Counted from the stretch's first letter, positions 10,803 through 23,432 are shown. The stretch is 64,000 nucleotides of DNA from JACRCT01 sp049841135 (GCA_049841135.1 JASGHK010000001.1:248001-312000), one strand, 5' to 3'. Numbers and translations: made by a program. The notes: generated from the letters alone by a model not told the origin.

Positions 10803-11519
10803 GTGAACAAGGTCGTGGCAGGTGGAGCGCGGGAGGCCATCCGCGACATCCACGACGGGGCCGTGCTCATGGTCGGAGGCTTCGGCCTGTGCGGCAATCC
10901 GGAGAACCTCATCACCGCCCTGCACGAGAAGGGCGTGAAGGGGCTGACGATCATCTCCAACAACTGCGGCACCACCGACTTCGGCCTGGGCATCCTGCTC
11001 AAGGCCCAGCAGCTGGCGAAGATGGTCTCGAGCTACGTCGGCGAGAACAAGATCTTCGAGCAGCAGTTCCTCTCCGGCGAGCTGAAGGTCGAGCTCAATC
11101 CCCAGGGCACGCTGGCCGAGCGAATCCGCGCCGGCGGCGCGGGCATCGGCGGCTTCTACACCCGCGCCGGCGTGGGCACGCTGGTCGCCGAGGGGAAGGA
11201 GACGCGGGTCATCGACGGCAAGGAGTACGTGCTGGAGCTGCCGCTCAAGGCCGAGTTCGCGCTGGTCAAGGCGAGCAAGGGCGACGCCTGGGGCAACCTC
11301 GTCTTCGACAAGACCACCCGCAACTTCAGCTCGCTGATGTGCGCGGCGGCCAAGACGACCATCGTCGAGGTCGAGGAGCTGGTGCCGGTGGGCGCGCTGG
11401 ACCCGAGCCACGTCCACGTCCCGGGCATCTACGTCCACCGGATCTTCCAGGGCGGCGGCTACCAGAAGTGGATCGAGCGGCGGACGGTTCGTCCGCGCCG
11501 AAGCGGGCAGGGGGCCTAG
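10803..11519 (+). CDS. scoA: 3-oxoacid CoA-transferase, subunit A
   Basis: The 238-residue alpha subunit of a succinyl-CoA:3-ketoacid (or related acyl) CoA-transferase. Family signatures are VGGFGLCGNPENLI near the N-terminus, the oxyanion-type loop NNCGTTDFGLGILL, and EFALVKASKGDAWGNLVF. The GTG at 10803 is the start because GGGGAGG lies five bases upstream; an in-frame start further upstream would add a poorly conserved leader. Together with subunit B two bases downstream it forms the enzyme that transfers CoA between succinyl-CoA and acetoacetate in ketone-body or leucine breakdown. Intact. Confidence 0.92.
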   Translation: MNKVVAGGAREAIRDIHDGAVLMVGGFGLCGNPENLITALHEKGVKGLTIISNNCGTTDFGLGILLKAQQLAKMVSSYVGENKIFEQQFLSGELKVELNPQGTLAERIRAGGAGIGGFYTRAGVGTLVAEGKETRVIDGKEYVLELPLKAEFALVKASKGDAWGNLVFDKTTRNFSSLMCAAAKTTIVEVEELVPVGALDPSHVHVPGIYVHRIFQGGGYQKWIERRTVRPRRSGQGA

Positions 11520-11521
11520 CC

Positions 11522-12175
11522 ATGGCGCTGACTCGAGAGCAGATCGCGATGCGTGTGGCCCAGGAGCTGCGCGACGGCTTCTACGTCAACCTGGGCATCG
11601 GGCTGCCGACGCTCATCCCCAACTACGTGCCCAAGGGAGTGGAGGTCGTGCTCCAGTCCGAGAACGGCATCCTGGGCATGGGGCCCTATCCCTTCGAGGG
11701 CGAGGAAGACCCGGACCTCATCAACGCCGGCAAGGAGACCGTCACCGTGGTCAAGGGCGCGGCCTTCTTCGACTCGGCGGAGAGCTTCGCGATGATCCGT
11801 GGCGGCCACGTCGACGTGGCGGTCCTGGGCGCGATGCAGGTCTCGGAGTTCGGCGACCTCGCCAACTGGATGATCCCCGGGAAGATGGTGAAGGGCATGG
11901 GCGGGGCGATGGACCTGGCCCACGGCGCCCAGCGGATCTACGTGGCGATGGAGCACAGCGCCAAGGGGGCCTACAAGATCGTCAAGGAGTGCTCGCTCCC
12001 GTTGACCGCCAGGCGCTGCGTCCACCACATCGTGACCGACCTGTGCTTCCTGGACGTGACCGCCAAGGGCCTGGTCCTGCGCGAGCTGGCTCCGGGAGTC
12101 ACCGTGGAAGAGGTGCAGCGGCAGACCGAGCCCAAGCTCATCGTCCCGCCGGAAGTGAAGACGATGGCGGTCTGA
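11522..12175 (+). CDS. scoB: 3-oxoacid CoA-transferase, subunit B
   Basis: The 217-residue beta subunit, starting two bases after the scoA stop (TAG-CC-ATG). The catalytic glutamate that carries the CoA thioester is in VLQSENGILGMG, preceded by VNLGIGLPTLIPNYVP. GGHVDVAVLGAMQVSEFGD and VHHIVTDLCFLDV are further family blocks. Translational coupling with scoA is likely from the spacing. The protein has the usual length and is intact. Confidence 0.94.
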   Translation: MALTREQIAMRVAQELRDGFYVNLGIGLPTLIPNYVPKGVEVVLQSENGILGMGPYPFEGEEDPDLINAGKETVTVVKGAAFFDSAESFAMIRGGHVDVAVLGAMQVSEFGDLANWMIPGKMVKGMGGAMDLAHGAQRIYVAMEHSAKGAYKIVKECSLPLTARRCVHHIVTDLCFLDVTAKGLVLRELAPGVTVEEVQRQTEPKLIVPPEVKTMAV

Positions 12176-12209
12176 CCCGCGACCCCGAGCTTGTCGAGGG
12201 GCGAGCCCC

Positions 12210-12683
12210 TCACCCGAGCGATTCGACGTCCAGCTTGAGGATCGCCTCGGCGATGGGCAGTTGCTGCTCGTCCTCGAGATAGGCCATCACCGGCGGACGG
12301 ATGATGACCGCGTACTCGGTCTCGCCAGCGAACGGCACGACGAAGAAGGGCACGTGCACGTGGCGGTCGGAGGCCGAGCGCAGGCTCGCCGCCGTGCCGC
12401 CCAGCTTCATGGTCTTGACCAGGTCCAGCGCTCCGTGGACCTCCGGCTGAACGAGCACCGCGTCGAAGGTCTGCGCCACCAGCGCACGCTGCGCCTCCAG
12501 GATGGTGGAGGTCTTGGCGAGCTTCGCCCCCGCGCCCTCCAACCGCCGCTCCAGGAAGCGGTCGATGGCTCCCAGCACCAGGAGCTTGCGGTGCTCGAGG
12601 ACGTCGGCGGCGAGGGCCAGCCGCGGCATCCCGCGCGTGAACTTGATGCCCGCCGTGGAGAGACCCGCGATGGAGACGCTCAT
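12210..12683 (-). CDS. Conserved hypothetical protein
   Basis: A 157-residue soluble-looking protein. I start it at MSVSIAGLSTAG (12683) because the frame above reads Pro/Arg-rich sequence without protein character. It has an amphipathic, Leu/Ala/Lys-rich first half (RKLLVLGAIDRFLERRLEG) and a second half with probable beta strands (DAVLVQPEVHG, VPFFVVPFAGETEYAVIIRP). No family recognised. It is convergent with scoB, the two stops being about 35 bases apart. Confidence 0.6.
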   Translation of the reverse strand: MSVSIAGLSTAGIKFTRGMPRLALAADVLEHRKLLVLGAIDRFLERRLEGAGAKLAKTSTILEAQRALVAQTFDAVLVQPEVHGALDLVKTMKLGGTAASLRSASDRHVHVPFFVVPFAGETEYAVIIRPPVMAYLEDEQQLPIAEAILKLDVESLG

Positions 12684-12895
12684 GGCGGGAGTGTAACGGA
12701 TCGGGCGCGATTCGCACGGCCCGGGATGCACTGGCACCAACCAGGGCATCCGTGTCGCACTCGAGCGCCTGGCGACCGGGTCCTCGTCGGCTCACGTGAG
12801 GCGATGGGGCTGGCTCGGCCATTGCCTGGAATCGGCCGTTTACCTGCCGGCTCTTTCGAACCACACTCATCGTGAGCCAGCCAAGGGAGGGACTC

Positions 12896-13570
12896 GTGAA
12901 CCCCCATCTTTCGACCACGGCCCTGGCCTGGGCCATCGTCGCCAGCCTGATCTCGCCGAGCGTGAAGGCCCAGGAGGCCTACCTCGTTCCTCCTCCTCCT
13001 CCGCTGACGGCGCCCCCGACCGCGCAGGCGAAGCTCGACCCGAAGCACCTTGCCCTCGACCACTCCGATGCGGGGCTGGGGGTGGGGGAGGCGTTCGGGG
13101 CGTTCGGCCTTCAGGTGGCTGCCACCGGTGCGCTGACGGCGATCACGATGGTGCTGATGGTGGCGACGCAGGCCAACCAGAGCCCGAACGATCGCAACGC
13201 GCTCTTCGTCACCGCTGGGGTGCTGGCGCCGCCGCTGCTGGCGCTGCCGTCGAGTGCCGTCGCCTACCACAGCGCCAAGAAGGCCTGCCCGCGGGACCGG
13301 TCCTTCGGCTTCACCTACCTGGCCGGCATCGCCGGCAGCGCGCTCACCGTCGGTGCCGCCGCCCTGTTCGTGACGCGGGGCTGGGACTCCCAGCAGGACT
13401 ACTTCCCTGGCGGCAACGAGCTCGGGCTGGTCGGCATCGCGCTGGGCGGCGCCCTGGTTACGGCCGGCATCGAGGTGCTGGCGCTCAACCTCTCCGGCGG
13501 CACGCAGGTCGCCGCGGCCCCGATGGTGCTCAAGGACGGGGCAGGCGTGGCCGTCGGCGGCTCGTTCTAG
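12896..13570 (+). CDS. Secreted/membrane hypothetical protein
   Basis: A 224-residue protein beginning at GTG 12896, with AGGGAGG five bases upstream. A signal peptide (TTALAWAIVASLISPSVKA) is followed by a Pro-rich linker (VPPPPPLTAPPTA). Four hydrophobic helices follow, including LQVAATGALTAITMVLMVA, FVTAGVLAPPLLALPSSAVA, LAGIAGSALTVGAAALFV and LVGIALGGALVTAGIEVLAL. This looks like a small envelope membrane protein. I cannot assign a family. Confidence 0.65.
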   Translation: MNPHLSTTALAWAIVASLISPSVKAQEAYLVPPPPPLTAPPTAQAKLDPKHLALDHSDAGLGVGEAFGAFGLQVAATGALTAITMVLMVATQANQSPNDRNALFVTAGVLAPPLLALPSSAVAYHSAKKACPRDRSFGFTYLAGIAGSALTVGAAALFVTRGWDSQQDYFPGGNELGLVGIALGGALVTAGIEVLALNLSGGTQVAAAPMVLKDGAGVAVGGSF

Positions 13571-13617
13571 CAACGGGAGGTTGCCGACGCGCGCGGGGCT
13601 GTGCCACAACCCGGCCC

Positions 13618-14278
13618 ATGCGCTACCGCACTGAAGTCTGGCTCCTGCTCGCCCTCGACGGCCTGCTCTTCGCCGGCATGGGCATCCACCCCAAGGCCGA
13701 CCGCTTCACCTGGTTCCTGGAGAACGCGCCGGTCCTCTTCGGCGTCGTCGCTCTCGCCATCGCCTGGCCGCGCTTCAAGTTCACGCGGCTGACCAACCGG
13801 CTGATGGCGTTGCACGCCGTCGTGCTCATCGTCGGCGGCTACTACACCTACGCCGAGGTCCCTGTCGGCTTCGTGGGTCAAGGACGCCTTCGACCTCTCC
13901 CGCAACCACTACGACCGCCTGGGCCACCTCTTCCAAGGCTTCGTACCGGCGATGATCGTCCGTGAATTCCTGCTGCGCAAAAGCCCGCTCAAGGCCGGCA
14001 AGCTGGTCTTCTTCCTGTCGACGTGCGTCTGCCTGGCCATCAGCGCCTTCTACGAGCTCATCGAGTGGTGGACCGCCATCGCCCAGGGCGCCAGCGCCGA
14101 CGCCTTCCTCGGCTCGCAGGGCGATCCGTGGGACGCCCAGGCCGACATGCTGATGTGCCTCGTCGGCGCCATGCTGGCGCAGGCGAGCCTGGGCTGGCTC
14201 CAGGACCGGCACCTTTCGCGCCACGAGGCGGACACCGCGCTGCCCGCAGCGGCCGCCCCGGCTGCAAAGGCTTCTTGA
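13618..14278 (+). CDS. DUF2238 (YjdF-like) membrane protein, +1 shift inside
   Basis: An integral membrane protein of the DUF2238/YjdF family, about 219 residues once one extra base is discounted. The first part starts MRYRTEVWLLLALDGLLF and runs to GGYYTYAEVPVG. The second, in the next frame, continues WVKDAFDLSRNHYDRLGH, MIVREFLL and FYELIEWWTAI, and the conserved DAQADMLMCLVGA. The family motif RNHYDR-GH and the E-E-W segment are present, so both halves belong together. The junction lies at 13869-13874 (GGCTTCGTGG, most simply GGCTCGTGG). There are about five transmembrane helices. The function of the family is not known. Confidence 0.8.
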
Positions 14279-14348
14279 CATCGGTCCGCTGTGCAGGCGA
14301 CAAGCGAGCGCGTCAACAGTCCTATTGACTTCGAACAAGGAGAGCCGA

Positions 14349-14459
14349 ATGGCCCGCAGCAAGAGCAAGCACGTCCGCGTCAAGAACATCCGCGCCAAGC
14401 AGTACAAGGCGAAGGTGAAGCGGAAGAAGGCCGCCAAGAAGGCGACCGCCAAGAAGTAG
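14349..14459 (+). CDS. 36-residue Lys/Arg-rich basic peptide
   Basis: A very small gene: ATG 14349 with AAGGAG about five bases upstream and TAG at 14457. The product starts MARSKSKHVRVKNIRAKQY and ends in Lys/Ala repeats (KKAAKKATAKK); nearly half of its residues are Lys or Arg. The tail resembles histone-H1-like or nucleoid-protein tails, and the head resembles small ribosome-associated peptides. Codon use is as in the neighbours (AAG, CGC). A hairpin terminator follows ten bases after the stop. Nucleic-acid binding is inference from charge alone. Confidence 0.6.
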   Translation: MARSKSKHVRVKNIRAKQYKAKVKRKKAAKKATAKK

Positions 14460-14468
14460 CAGCCCGCG

Positions 14469-14493
14469 GATCGCCGGCTTCGCGCCGGCGGTC
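14469..14493. terminator. Hairpin terminator between convergent genes
   Basis: CGCCGGC (14472-14478), loop TTCGC, GCCGGCG (14484-14490), extendable by three weaker pairs. It sits between the stop of the basic-peptide gene and the stop of the opposing lipoprotein gene, so it may serve both. There is no U-tract. Confidence 0.5.
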
Positions 14494-14944
14494 AGCGCGC
14501 CCCTTCCAGGAAGGCGCGCACCTGGCAGCTCCGGCCCGGGTTGCCCTGCGTCACGGTCTCGACGACGTCCGCGCGCAGGCGCAACCCGCCGGCCTGGTCT
14601 CCAGCAAACGAGCCCGACAGGTCGATCTTCGTCGGCGCCCCGTCCCGGCTCCCGTCCCCCTCCGCCGTGGACGAACCATCCTCGTACAGATAGCCCTTCA
14701 GCACCGCGCCTTCGAGCTCGAAGGTCACGCGCGAGCCGTTCTGCGCCACCAGTACGCGCACTGCGCCCGGCAAGGGCGCGCCCTCGCACTGCGTCTGGCC
14801 GCTCAGAGTGCGCGTGGTCGAGTAGACGCCGGAGACGTCCGGACAGCGGTCGCACAGAGGCGGCGAGGAGCTCGAACACGCCGCCAACGTGGCGGTGCAG
14901 ACGAGGATGGCGGCCAGCGGCAACGAGCGACCGGACGAGCGCAT
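14492..14944 (-). CDS. Small lipoprotein, unknown function
   Basis: A 150-residue exported lipoprotein starting MRSSGRSLPLAAILVCTATL with lipobox TLAAC. After the Cys is a Ser-rich tether and a CDRC pair. The body is predicted mostly beta (VRVLVAQNGSRVTFELEG, KGYLYEDGSS, LRLRADVVETV). A further Cys near the C-terminus (RSCQVRAF) could make a disulfide. No family recognised. Divergent from the hybrid kinase gene, 144 bases apart. Confidence 0.7.
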   Translation of the reverse strand: MRSSGRSLPLAAILVCTATLAACSSSSPPLCDRCPDVSGVYSTTRTLSGQTQCEGAPLPGAVRVLVAQNGSRVTFELEGAVLKGYLYEDGSSTAEGDGSRDGAPTKIDLSGSFAGDQAGGLRLRADVVETVTQGNPGRSCQVRAFLEGAR

Positions 14945-15088
14945 CGCAAACCCCCAGGTGACCCTGGGTAACGCCAGGCTGCCCTGGGCCGCTACGGGCC
15001 CACCCCCGGAACACGGGTAGAGCGTCCGCCAGCCGACGGCGCCGTGCCTCGCCAAGCGGGGTGGGGCGTGGCAGGCTAAACAGCCGCG

Positions 15089-18473
<3,385 letters not shown>

Positions 18474-18476
18474 CGC

Positions 18477-20306
18477 ATGCGCCTGTACCAAAAGCTGGTC
18501 CTGTTCATGCTCGCCGCCGCGGTCGGGCCGGTGGCGGTGGTCGGTTTCGCGCTCCTCGGCCGGGCGCAGGACGAGCTGCGCTCGCGCATCACCGAGCAGC
18601 AGCTCTCGCTGGCGGTCTCCGCCGCCGAGCTCGCCGCCCGCGACGTCGACGAGGCGGTCGAGGCCCTCACCCGCACCGCGGCCTCCATCCGTTGGGCAGA
18701 CCTCTCCGAGGACGAGCGGTCGGGGGCGCTGCGCCTGCTGGTGGGCCAGTCGCGTCACTTCGGCGCCGCGACGGTCGTCGACGCGTCGCTCATCGCTGGT
18801 GATGGTGCCGGCGGTGGCCGCCAGCTCTCGGTTCAGGCCGCAGGCGGCCCGGCCGACCTGGCGCCGTTCAAAGCGTCGTTGCCCCTGGCGGAGCTGGCCA
18901 AGGCCGAGCCGGGTGCGGTGGCCATGTCCGACGCCTTCCTGCGCGAGGGGGCGCGGTCGGCCTCGCTGGCGGTGACGGTGCAGGGCGGGGTCGTCGCGGT
19001 GGAGTTCAGCCTGCGCTCGCTGCAGGAGCGGGCCCAGGCGTCGACGCGGGGAGGGGCGGGGGAGCTGTGGTTCTTCGACGTCGCCGGCGGCAAGGTCCTC
19101 GCCGCGCCGACGGTACCGAAGCTGGGCGCGGCGGTGCCGGCGCGGGCGGTGGAGATCGCCTCGGGCCTGAAGGAGGCGTCGCGGGCCTGGCGCGAGGTCG
19201 CCCAAGGCGGCGTGCAGCTGGCGGCCGTCGCCGCGGTGCCGGGCCGGCCGGGATGGTTCGCGCTGGTGGTCGTGCCCGAGGCCGTGGCGCTCGCGCCGAT
19301 CGACCGGATGCGCGCGACGGTGCTGGGCTCGATGGGCGGGGCGCTGGCGCTGCTCTTGGCGCTGGGCTTCGGCTTCACCCGCTCGCTCTCCCGGCGGATC
19401 GAGGTGGTCGCCGCCGGCGCGCGCGCGCTCGGGCGGGGCGAGCAGAACGTCTGCGTGCCGGAGTCGGGCGTCGACGAGGTGGGCGACCTGGCGCGGACCT
19501 TCAACGCCATGGGCGCCGAGCTGGACGTCGCGCGCAAGAAGCTGGAGCGCTGGAACGAGGAGCTACAGCAGAAGGTGGAGGAGCGCACCCGGGAGCTCAA
19601 GGCGGCGCAGGCCGCGCTGCTCGAGGCCCAGAAGCTGGCGGCCATCGGCCAGCTCGGCGCCGGCGTCGCCCACGAGATCAACAACCCGCTCGCCGGGATC
19701 CTGGGCAACGCGCAGCTCCTGATGCTGGACCGGCCCGAGGGCGACCGCGACACCGCCATCCTCAAGAAGATCGAGACCCAGGCCAAGCGCGCCAAGGAGA
19801 TCACCGCCAACCTCCTGCGCTTCTCGCAGCAGCGGGCGCAGGCCGACTTCAAGCCGGTGGACCTGAACAAGCTCGTCAAGGACACCCTCACCATGGTCGA
19901 GACCCAGGTGAAGGCGGAGGGCGTGGACCTGTCGATGGCGCTCGCCGCAGGGCTGCCGCCGGTCAAGGGCGACCCGGGCCACCTGGCGCAGGTGCTCTTG
20001 CACCTCGTCTCCAACGCGCGCACGGCGATGCTCAAGACCTCGGAGAAGAAGCTGTTCGTCACCACCGAGGCCTCGCCGGGCAAGGTGCTGCTCAAGGTGG
20101 CCGACAGCGGCAAGGGCATCGACGAGAAGACCCTGCCGCGCATCTTCGAGCCGTTCTTCACCACCAAGGACGTCTGGTCGAACGTCGGGCTCGGCCTCTC
20201 GGTCAGCTTCCGGGTGGTCGAGGAGCACGGCGGGCGCATCGACGTAGCGACGGCTTTGGGCAAGGGGAGCACCTTCACGGTCGAGCTGCCGGTGAACGCT
20301 CCTTGA
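18477..20306 (+). CDS. Membrane sensor histidine kinase with HAMP
   Basis: An intact 609-residue kinase. The N-terminal membrane helix is KLVLFMLAAAVGPVAVVGFA. A periplasmic sensing domain (about 30-275) ends at a second helix (VLGSMGGALALLLALGF), followed by HAMP (SRRIEVVAAGARALGRGEQN) and a coiled coil (WNEELQQKVEERTRELK). The HisKA domain has phospho-acceptor His399 in LGAGVAHEINNPLAG, and the ATPase domain has DSGKGID and GLGLSVSFRVVEEHGG. The N box is slightly unusual (LVSNARTAM). The start is three bases after the hybrid kinase stop, so they are almost certainly co-transcribed and may feed the same phosphorelay. The ligand is unknown. Confidence 0.93.
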   Translation: MRLYQKLVLFMLAAAVGPVAVVGFALLGRAQDELRSRITEQQLSLAVSAAELAARDVDEAVEALTRTAASIRWADLSEDERSGALRLLVGQSRHFGAATVVDASLIAGDGAGGGRQLSVQAAGGPADLAPFKASLPLAELAKAEPGAVAMSDAFLREGARSASLAVTVQGGVVAVEFSLRSLQERAQASTRGGAGELWFFDVAGGKVLAAPTVPKLGAAVPARAVEIASGLKEASRAWREVAQGGVQLAAVAAVPGRPGWFALVVVPEAVALAPIDRMRATVLGSMGGALALLLALGFGFTRSLSRRIEVVAAGARALGRGEQNVCVPESGVDEVGDLARTFNAMGAELDVARKKLERWNEELQQKVEERTRELKAAQAALLEAQKLAAIGQLGAGVAHEINNPLAGILGNAQLLMLDRPEGDRDTAILKKIETQAKRAKEITANLLRFSQQRAQADFKPVDLNKLVKDTLTMVETQVKAEGVDLSMALAAGLPPVKGDPGHLAQVLLHLVSNARTAMLKTSEKKLFVTTEASPGKVLLKVADSGKGIDEKTLPRIFEPFFTTKDVWSNVGLGLSVSFRVVEEHGGRIDVATALGKGSTFTVELPVNAP

Positions 20307-20343
20307 ATCGCGGGCCCGAGTCGGATTCACTCAGGCCACTGCG

Positions 20344-21324
20344 ATGACCGACTTCTCCTCTTCTTCCCAGCGCAAGGGCTCCATCGTCTTCTGGGCTGCC
20401 ATCGCCGCGCTCTTCGCGGCGCTCGCCGGCGGCTACCTCTTCTTCCTGCGCGAGCCGGAGCTCCCGCCGCCTCCGCCCGCCGGCCCGGACGCCGGCCGCG
20501 CCGTCGAGGCGCCGGCCGACGCCGCCGCGCCCAAGGTGCAGGACCTGCAGGTCACCGAGGTCAGCGGCACCGTCGAGATCCGCAGCGGCAAAGGCACCTA
20601 CACGCCCGCGCAGCCCGGTGCGGTCCTCAAGGCCGACGACAGCCTGCGCACGCTGGGCGACGGCCGTGCCCGGCTGGTGAGCGAGCAGTCCTTCGACGTC
20701 CAGGTCGAGCCAGGGACCGAGCTCGAGGTCCAGGAGCTGACCGAGCAGCTCTCCCGAGTCCAGCTGGGGCTCGGCATGGTGGTCGCCAAGGTCGACGGCA
20801 AGCACGGCAAGCACGGCAAGCGCCTCGAGGTCTCCGCCCGCGGCAGCGACGCGGTGGCGGCCTCCACCGATGGCACCTTCGCGGTTTCGAGCAACGGCAC
20901 GGGAACGGTGGCGGTCGGCGCGCGCGCGGGTGAGGTCGAGCTCAAGAGCGCCGGCAAGGCCGTCCTCCTGCGCTCGGGCCAGCAGTCGGTGGCGATGCCC
21001 GGGATGGCCCCGACCGATCCCACGGCCATCCCGACGAGCCTCTTCCTGAAGGTCGACTGGCCTGCGGCGCGGGAGATCAACAAGCGCCAGGTCACGGTGA
21101 CCGGAAAGACGGAGCCGGGGGCCGTCGTCCTGCTCGCGGGCCAGCCCGCCAAGGTGGAGAAGGACGGCCGGTTCAAGGCGACCGTCATGCTGCGCGAGGG
21201 CAAGAACGCCTTGAGTGCCGAGAGCTTGGACGTCGGAGGCCACCGGACCAAGGAGATCCGCGACCTCGCCGTGGATACCACCGCACCCGACACGAACATC
21301 CCCACCAAGGACCTGTGGAAGTAG
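20344..21324 (+). CDS. FecR-domain membrane-anchored protein
   Basis: A 326-residue protein with one N-terminal transmembrane helix (IVFWAAIAALFAALAGGYLF) and a short Pro-rich periplasmic tether. A FecR domain follows (VTEVSGTVEIRSGKG... LRTLGDGRARLV...FDVQVEPGTELEV). A C-terminal Ig-like/PEGA-type beta domain contains VTVTGKTEPGAVVLLAG. The small His/Lys repeat KHGKHGK sits between strands. Start ATG 20344 is 38 bases after the kinase stop, so it likely belongs to the same operon. FecR domains commonly transmit or sense envelope signals; a ligand-binding role for the upstream kinases is inference. Confidence 0.8.
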   Translation: MTDFSSSSQRKGSIVFWAAIAALFAALAGGYLFFLREPELPPPPPAGPDAGRAVEAPADAAAPKVQDLQVTEVSGTVEIRSGKGTYTPAQPGAVLKADDSLRTLGDGRARLVSEQSFDVQVEPGTELEVQELTEQLSRVQLGLGMVVAKVDGKHGKHGKRLEVSARGSDAVAASTDGTFAVSSNGTGTVAVGARAGEVELKSAGKAVLLRSGQQSVAMPGMAPTDPTAIPTSLFLKVDWPAAREINKRQVTVTGKTEPGAVVLLAGQPAKVEKDGRFKATVMLREGKNALSAESLDVGGHRTKEIRDLAVDTTAPDTNIPTKDLWK

Positions 21325-21415
21325 CGGATCGGGGCCCCGGTCGAGCCTTGTCCGGCCAGGGGGTGCGTGCTACCCATATCCGGTCTTTGGGCAACCTTCG
21401 CGGAAGTGACCTCAG

Positions 21416-22429
21416 ATGCGCATTCGCCTGGCCGTCCTTGCATCGCTGGCCTGCTGCCTCCTCGGCGCCGTCCCGGCCCACGCGGAGACCGACTGGTTCG
21501 CGAGCCTCTACACCAACGAGGGCGTGGAGCTGCGCGCCGACGAGCGCGTCTTCGCCCTGTACGCGGTGCTCAACGCCATGGGCTACGACGAGGCCCCGGT
21601 GGTGCGGGCGCTGCCGGTCCCCGCGCGGGACATGCACAGCGTGCGGCTCAAGGTCCGCTCGGCGCTTCGGCTGGACGCGGCCGACGTGGAGAAGCTCAAC
21701 GGCTTCTTCAATGGCCACGCCAAGGCCGCCGAGGCCTATGGCCGCTACGTCCTTTCGCTCAAGGGGCCCGGGAGCTTCGAGCGCACGCCCGCCGCTGCGG
21801 CCGACCTGAAAGGGTTCGAGTCGCTGCTGGCCGACGACTACTCCCGCCTCAAGCTGGGCGAGCTCTTCGCCTCGGTCCAGGACGAGTACCGCACCTCGCT
21901 GAAGGGCTATCACGCGGTCGTCGACGCCCCGGTCACCGCGGTGCGCAGGCTGCTCAAGCTCAAGGAAGACGATCCGCCGCGAGTGATCCTGGTCGTGAAT
22001 CTCCTGGATGGGCAGGGCAAGGCGTACTCGACCCGGACGGGGGAGGAAGAGCTCTGGGTGGTGGTGGGGCCCTCCAAGGCGCCGGACCTCTATGCCGTGG
22101 CGCAGGAGGTCGCCCGGTCCCGTCTCGAGCCCCTGGTGGCTGCCAAGGTGAGCGAGCCCGAATTGGCAGCGCAGGCCTCCGACCGGCTCTCTCGGGCCTT
22201 CGCCGCGCTCGCGCTCGCCTTGCCTGAAGCCGAGCTCGATGCTCGCGGGCAGCGCGACGGCTTCCCCACGCTCAAGGACTGGGTCAAGCAGGTCGACGCT
22301 TTCGCCAAGGGCGCGACCACGCTCGAGGCGTTCGTGGCAGAGGCCGCGCCGGCGCTCCTCAAGGAGCAGGGCAAGGAGCCGGCGGCCGCCACCCCCGCAA
22401 CTCCTGCGAAGAAGCCGGGCAAGAAGTAG
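21416..22429 (+). CDS. Secreted hypothetical protein
   Basis: A 337-residue exported protein with a good signal peptide (RLAVLASLACCLLGAVPAHA, cut before ETDW). The mature part starts with FASLYTNEGVELRADERVFA-type sequence, a pattern I associate with secreted myxobacterial proteins and DUF4932-like proteins but cannot assign firmly. It is followed by helical repeats and a low-complexity tail of Ala/Pro/Lys (PATPAKKPGKK). The gene follows the FecR gene by 91 bases on the same strand. No catalytic motif seen. Confidence 0.65.
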   Translation: MRIRLAVLASLACCLLGAVPAHAETDWFASLYTNEGVELRADERVFALYAVLNAMGYDEAPVVRALPVPARDMHSVRLKVRSALRLDAADVEKLNGFFNGHAKAAEAYGRYVLSLKGPGSFERTPAAAADLKGFESLLADDYSRLKLGELFASVQDEYRTSLKGYHAVVDAPVTAVRRLLKLKEDDPPRVILVVNLLDGQGKAYSTRTGEEELWVVVGPSKAPDLYAVAQEVARSRLEPLVAAKVSEPELAAQASDRLSRAFAALALALPEAELDARGQRDGFPTLKDWVKQVDAFAKGATTLEAFVAEAAPALLKEQGKEPAAATPATPAKKPGKK

Positions 22430-22500
22430 AGAAGAAGTAGCGCAGGTGCGGCGGTTGAGAAGGTAAGGCAGGGGAAGGGACCTGGAGGGCTCGCCCGACC

Positions 22501-23230
22501 GTGGAACACATCGTCACCCAGAATCCTCACGGGGGCGTCCGGGGCAGGGGCCTACGGCCTGGTCCTCGGCGTGCTGCTGCTGTGCGGTCTGGGCGTGCCG
22601 CTTCCGGAAGACGTCGCCCTCATCACCGGTGGCTTCCTCGTCCACCAGGGCGCCGCCCGCCTGGACGTGATGATCGTGATCGCGTTCGTCGGAATCCTGG
22701 GCGGCGACAGCATCGCGTTCTTGCTGGGTCGTCACTTCGGGGACCGGCTCACCCGGGTCTGGCCGTTCCGCCTCATCGTGACCCCGGCGAAGCAGGCCAA
22801 GGTCGAAGGGCTCTTCGCCAAGTACGGCGAGAAGATCGTCATGGCCGCGCGGTTCATGCCCGGCGTGCGCGCGGTGACCTACTTCATCGCCGGCGCAGCG
22901 GGGATGAGCTACCCGAAGTTCATCGGCTTCGACGGCCTGGCGGCCATGGTCTCGGCGCCGGTGTTCGTCGTCCTCGGCTGGAAGTTCGGCAACGAGATCG
23001 ACTCGCTCATCAAGGCCGTGCGCAAGGGCCAGACCTCGGTCCTCGTCACGGTCGCCGTCGTCGTCCTGCTCGTCGTCGCTTTCAGGTACGTGCGCTCGCG
23101 CAAGGCGGCCCGCAAGGAGGCCACCGAGGCGGCCCGGAAGCCGGTCGAGGCACTTCCTGCCGCTCCCGCCATCCAGGCGACCGTCGTCCCGCCCAAACCG
23201 GTCGAGGACGAAGCGCGCCTGGCGAAGTAG
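22501..23230 (+). CDS. DedA-family membrane protein, +1 shift near start
   Basis: A DedA/SNARE-associated (VTT) membrane protein, about 242 residues. The conserved core is GVPLPEDVALITGGFL, GGDSIAFLLGRHFG, FAKYGEKIVMAARFMPGVR and FIAGAAGMSYPKF, with the RF-PG motif intact. The natural N-terminus (GTG 22501, MEHIVTQ) is in another frame. Deleting one A at 22522-22523 (CAGAATC to CAGATC) joins it as VTQILTGASGAGAYG, which is how these proteins begin. A start at GTG 22571 would cut into the first helix. The C-terminal tail is charged and Ala/Pro rich. The family is linked to undecaprenyl-phosphate or lipid transport. Confidence 0.85.
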
Positions 23231-23403
23231 CACGACGCAGTTGGCAGCCCCAGCCTTCGTGCCCCTAGACGCGTTTCCTCGGCTCAGGTCGCAGACGATC
23301 TGGTCGGCCGAGCCGGGGCGTTGGGCCTGCGTAAGGTATGTCAGCGCCCACCGACATCGATCGGCCGCGAATCGAGAACGAGGCGAGCGCGAAGGAAAAG
23401 GAA

Positions 23404-23432
23404 AACGCCGAGAGCCCGGAGGCCCTCGGCGT
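23404..23432 (-). terminator. Terminator of the 23461 lipoprotein gene
   Basis: ACGCCGAG and CTCGGCGT pair (23404-23411 with 23425-23432). Read on the reverse strand the stem is followed by TTTTCCTTTTCC, an acceptable U-rich tract, about 30 bases past the stop codon. Confidence 0.7.

Noticed and set aside
13618..14278. DUF2238 gene as a genuine pseudogene
   Set aside because: Single +1 shift of the same kind as in essential genes; both halves are well conserved, with no other damage.
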